NCBI GenBank assembly: GCA_030642845.1
Contig: DAOWMZ010000078.1
Coordinates: 1-7,291 of the forward strand
Source of the DNA: Candidatus Zixiibacteriota bacterium
GTDB lineage: Bacteria > Zixibacteria > MSB-5A5 > GN15 > FEB-12
Length of the DNA: 7,291 nt
Direction of reading: 5' to 3'
In this document: one piece after another, positions 7,222 through 7,291 of the stretch
Position numbering within the stretch: position 1 is the first letter of the stretch
Layout: every line of letters starts with the position of its first letter
Made by a program: the position numbers and the translations under genes
The notes under the pieces: generated by a model
What the model was told of the DNA's origin: nothing
The model's input: only the letters and a program-made list of their open reading frames with translations
Database searches by the model: none

Positions 7222-7291
7222 GCCCACACAATATAGTAAATATTCAATATTTCTTAAGTCTCACCTTGTGATCGTAACTGGTTTTTAATAA

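Larger units (their letters stand above)
6887..7291. other. Non-coding repeat-rich region upstream of the operon
   Basis: No reading frame of convincing length or protein-like composition lies in these 405 bases on either strand. The part next to the operon (6887-7030) is AT-rich and holds the candidate promoter. The part from 7031 to 7225 holds three kinds of short repeat: two palindromic units, a direct repeat pair between them, and a GC-rich hairpin. The hairpins are not followed by T-runs on either strand, so they do not read as ordinary intrinsic terminators. The last 65 bases (7227-7291) are AT-rich with no feature I can support. Confidence 0.7.

Noticed and set aside
7202..7225. Hairpin as an intrinsic terminator
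   Set aside because: No T-run follows the stem on either strand.
7244..7291. Possible C-terminal end of an upstream minus-strand gene, reading LLKTSYDHKVRLKKY then TGA
   Set aside because: Fifteen codons are too few to tell a gene end from chance, and another minus-strand frame is open for nearly as long. Sequence beyond 7291 would settle it.

Overview
The window holds four tightly packed genes, all on the minus strand, and about 400 bases of repeat-rich non-coding DNA upstream of them. Read in the direction of transcription (right to left) they are: a 1003-residue DUF2723/TMEM260-like membrane protein with a soluble C-terminal part and TPR-like helices; a GT4-family cytosolic glycosyltransferase; a UPF0104/YbhN-type (LPG_synthase_TM) polytopic membrane protein; and a GT39/ArnT-like GT-C membrane glycosyltransferase cut off by the left edge of the window (570 codons from its likely ATG, no stop reached).

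The first three genes meet at a 4-base ATGA overlap and a 1-base gap. The third and fourth are 34 bases apart, or overlap if an upstream TTG start is used. This spacing points to one operon. A candidate sigma70-type promoter (TTGGTG, 17 bases, TATAAC) ends 36 bases before the first start codon.

Taken together, the two GT-C-fold enzymes, the one nucleotide-sugar GT4 enzyme and the UPF0104 protein suggest assembly of sugars on the cytoplasmic side, or a supply of lipid-linked sugars, followed by transfer to an acceptor on the outer face of the membrane. The acceptor could be secreted protein (O-glycosylation) or an envelope glycan. This is inference from families and gene order. No substrate can be read from the sequence.

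The right end (6887-7291) has no convincing gene. It holds a pair of 27-base palindromic units, a 13-base direct repeat pair with a 25-base period lying between them, and a perfect 8-bp GC-rich hairpin (GGCAGACG/CGTCTGCC). It looks like a landing area for REP-like or insertion-sequence-end-like repeats.

The organism is a low-GC bacterium. The long DUF2723-TPR protein resembles those of Bacteroidota and related FCB-group lineages. The Shine-Dalgarno site before the GT4 gene, the sigma70-like promoter and the GC-rich intergenic hairpins would fit an uncultured FCB-type phylum (for example Zixibacteria- or Marinimicrobia-like) better than a typical Bacteroidota genome, but the phylum cannot be fixed from this sequence. 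I see no defence system, CRISPR array or clearly novel system. The main interest is the glycosylation cluster and the repeats upstream of it.
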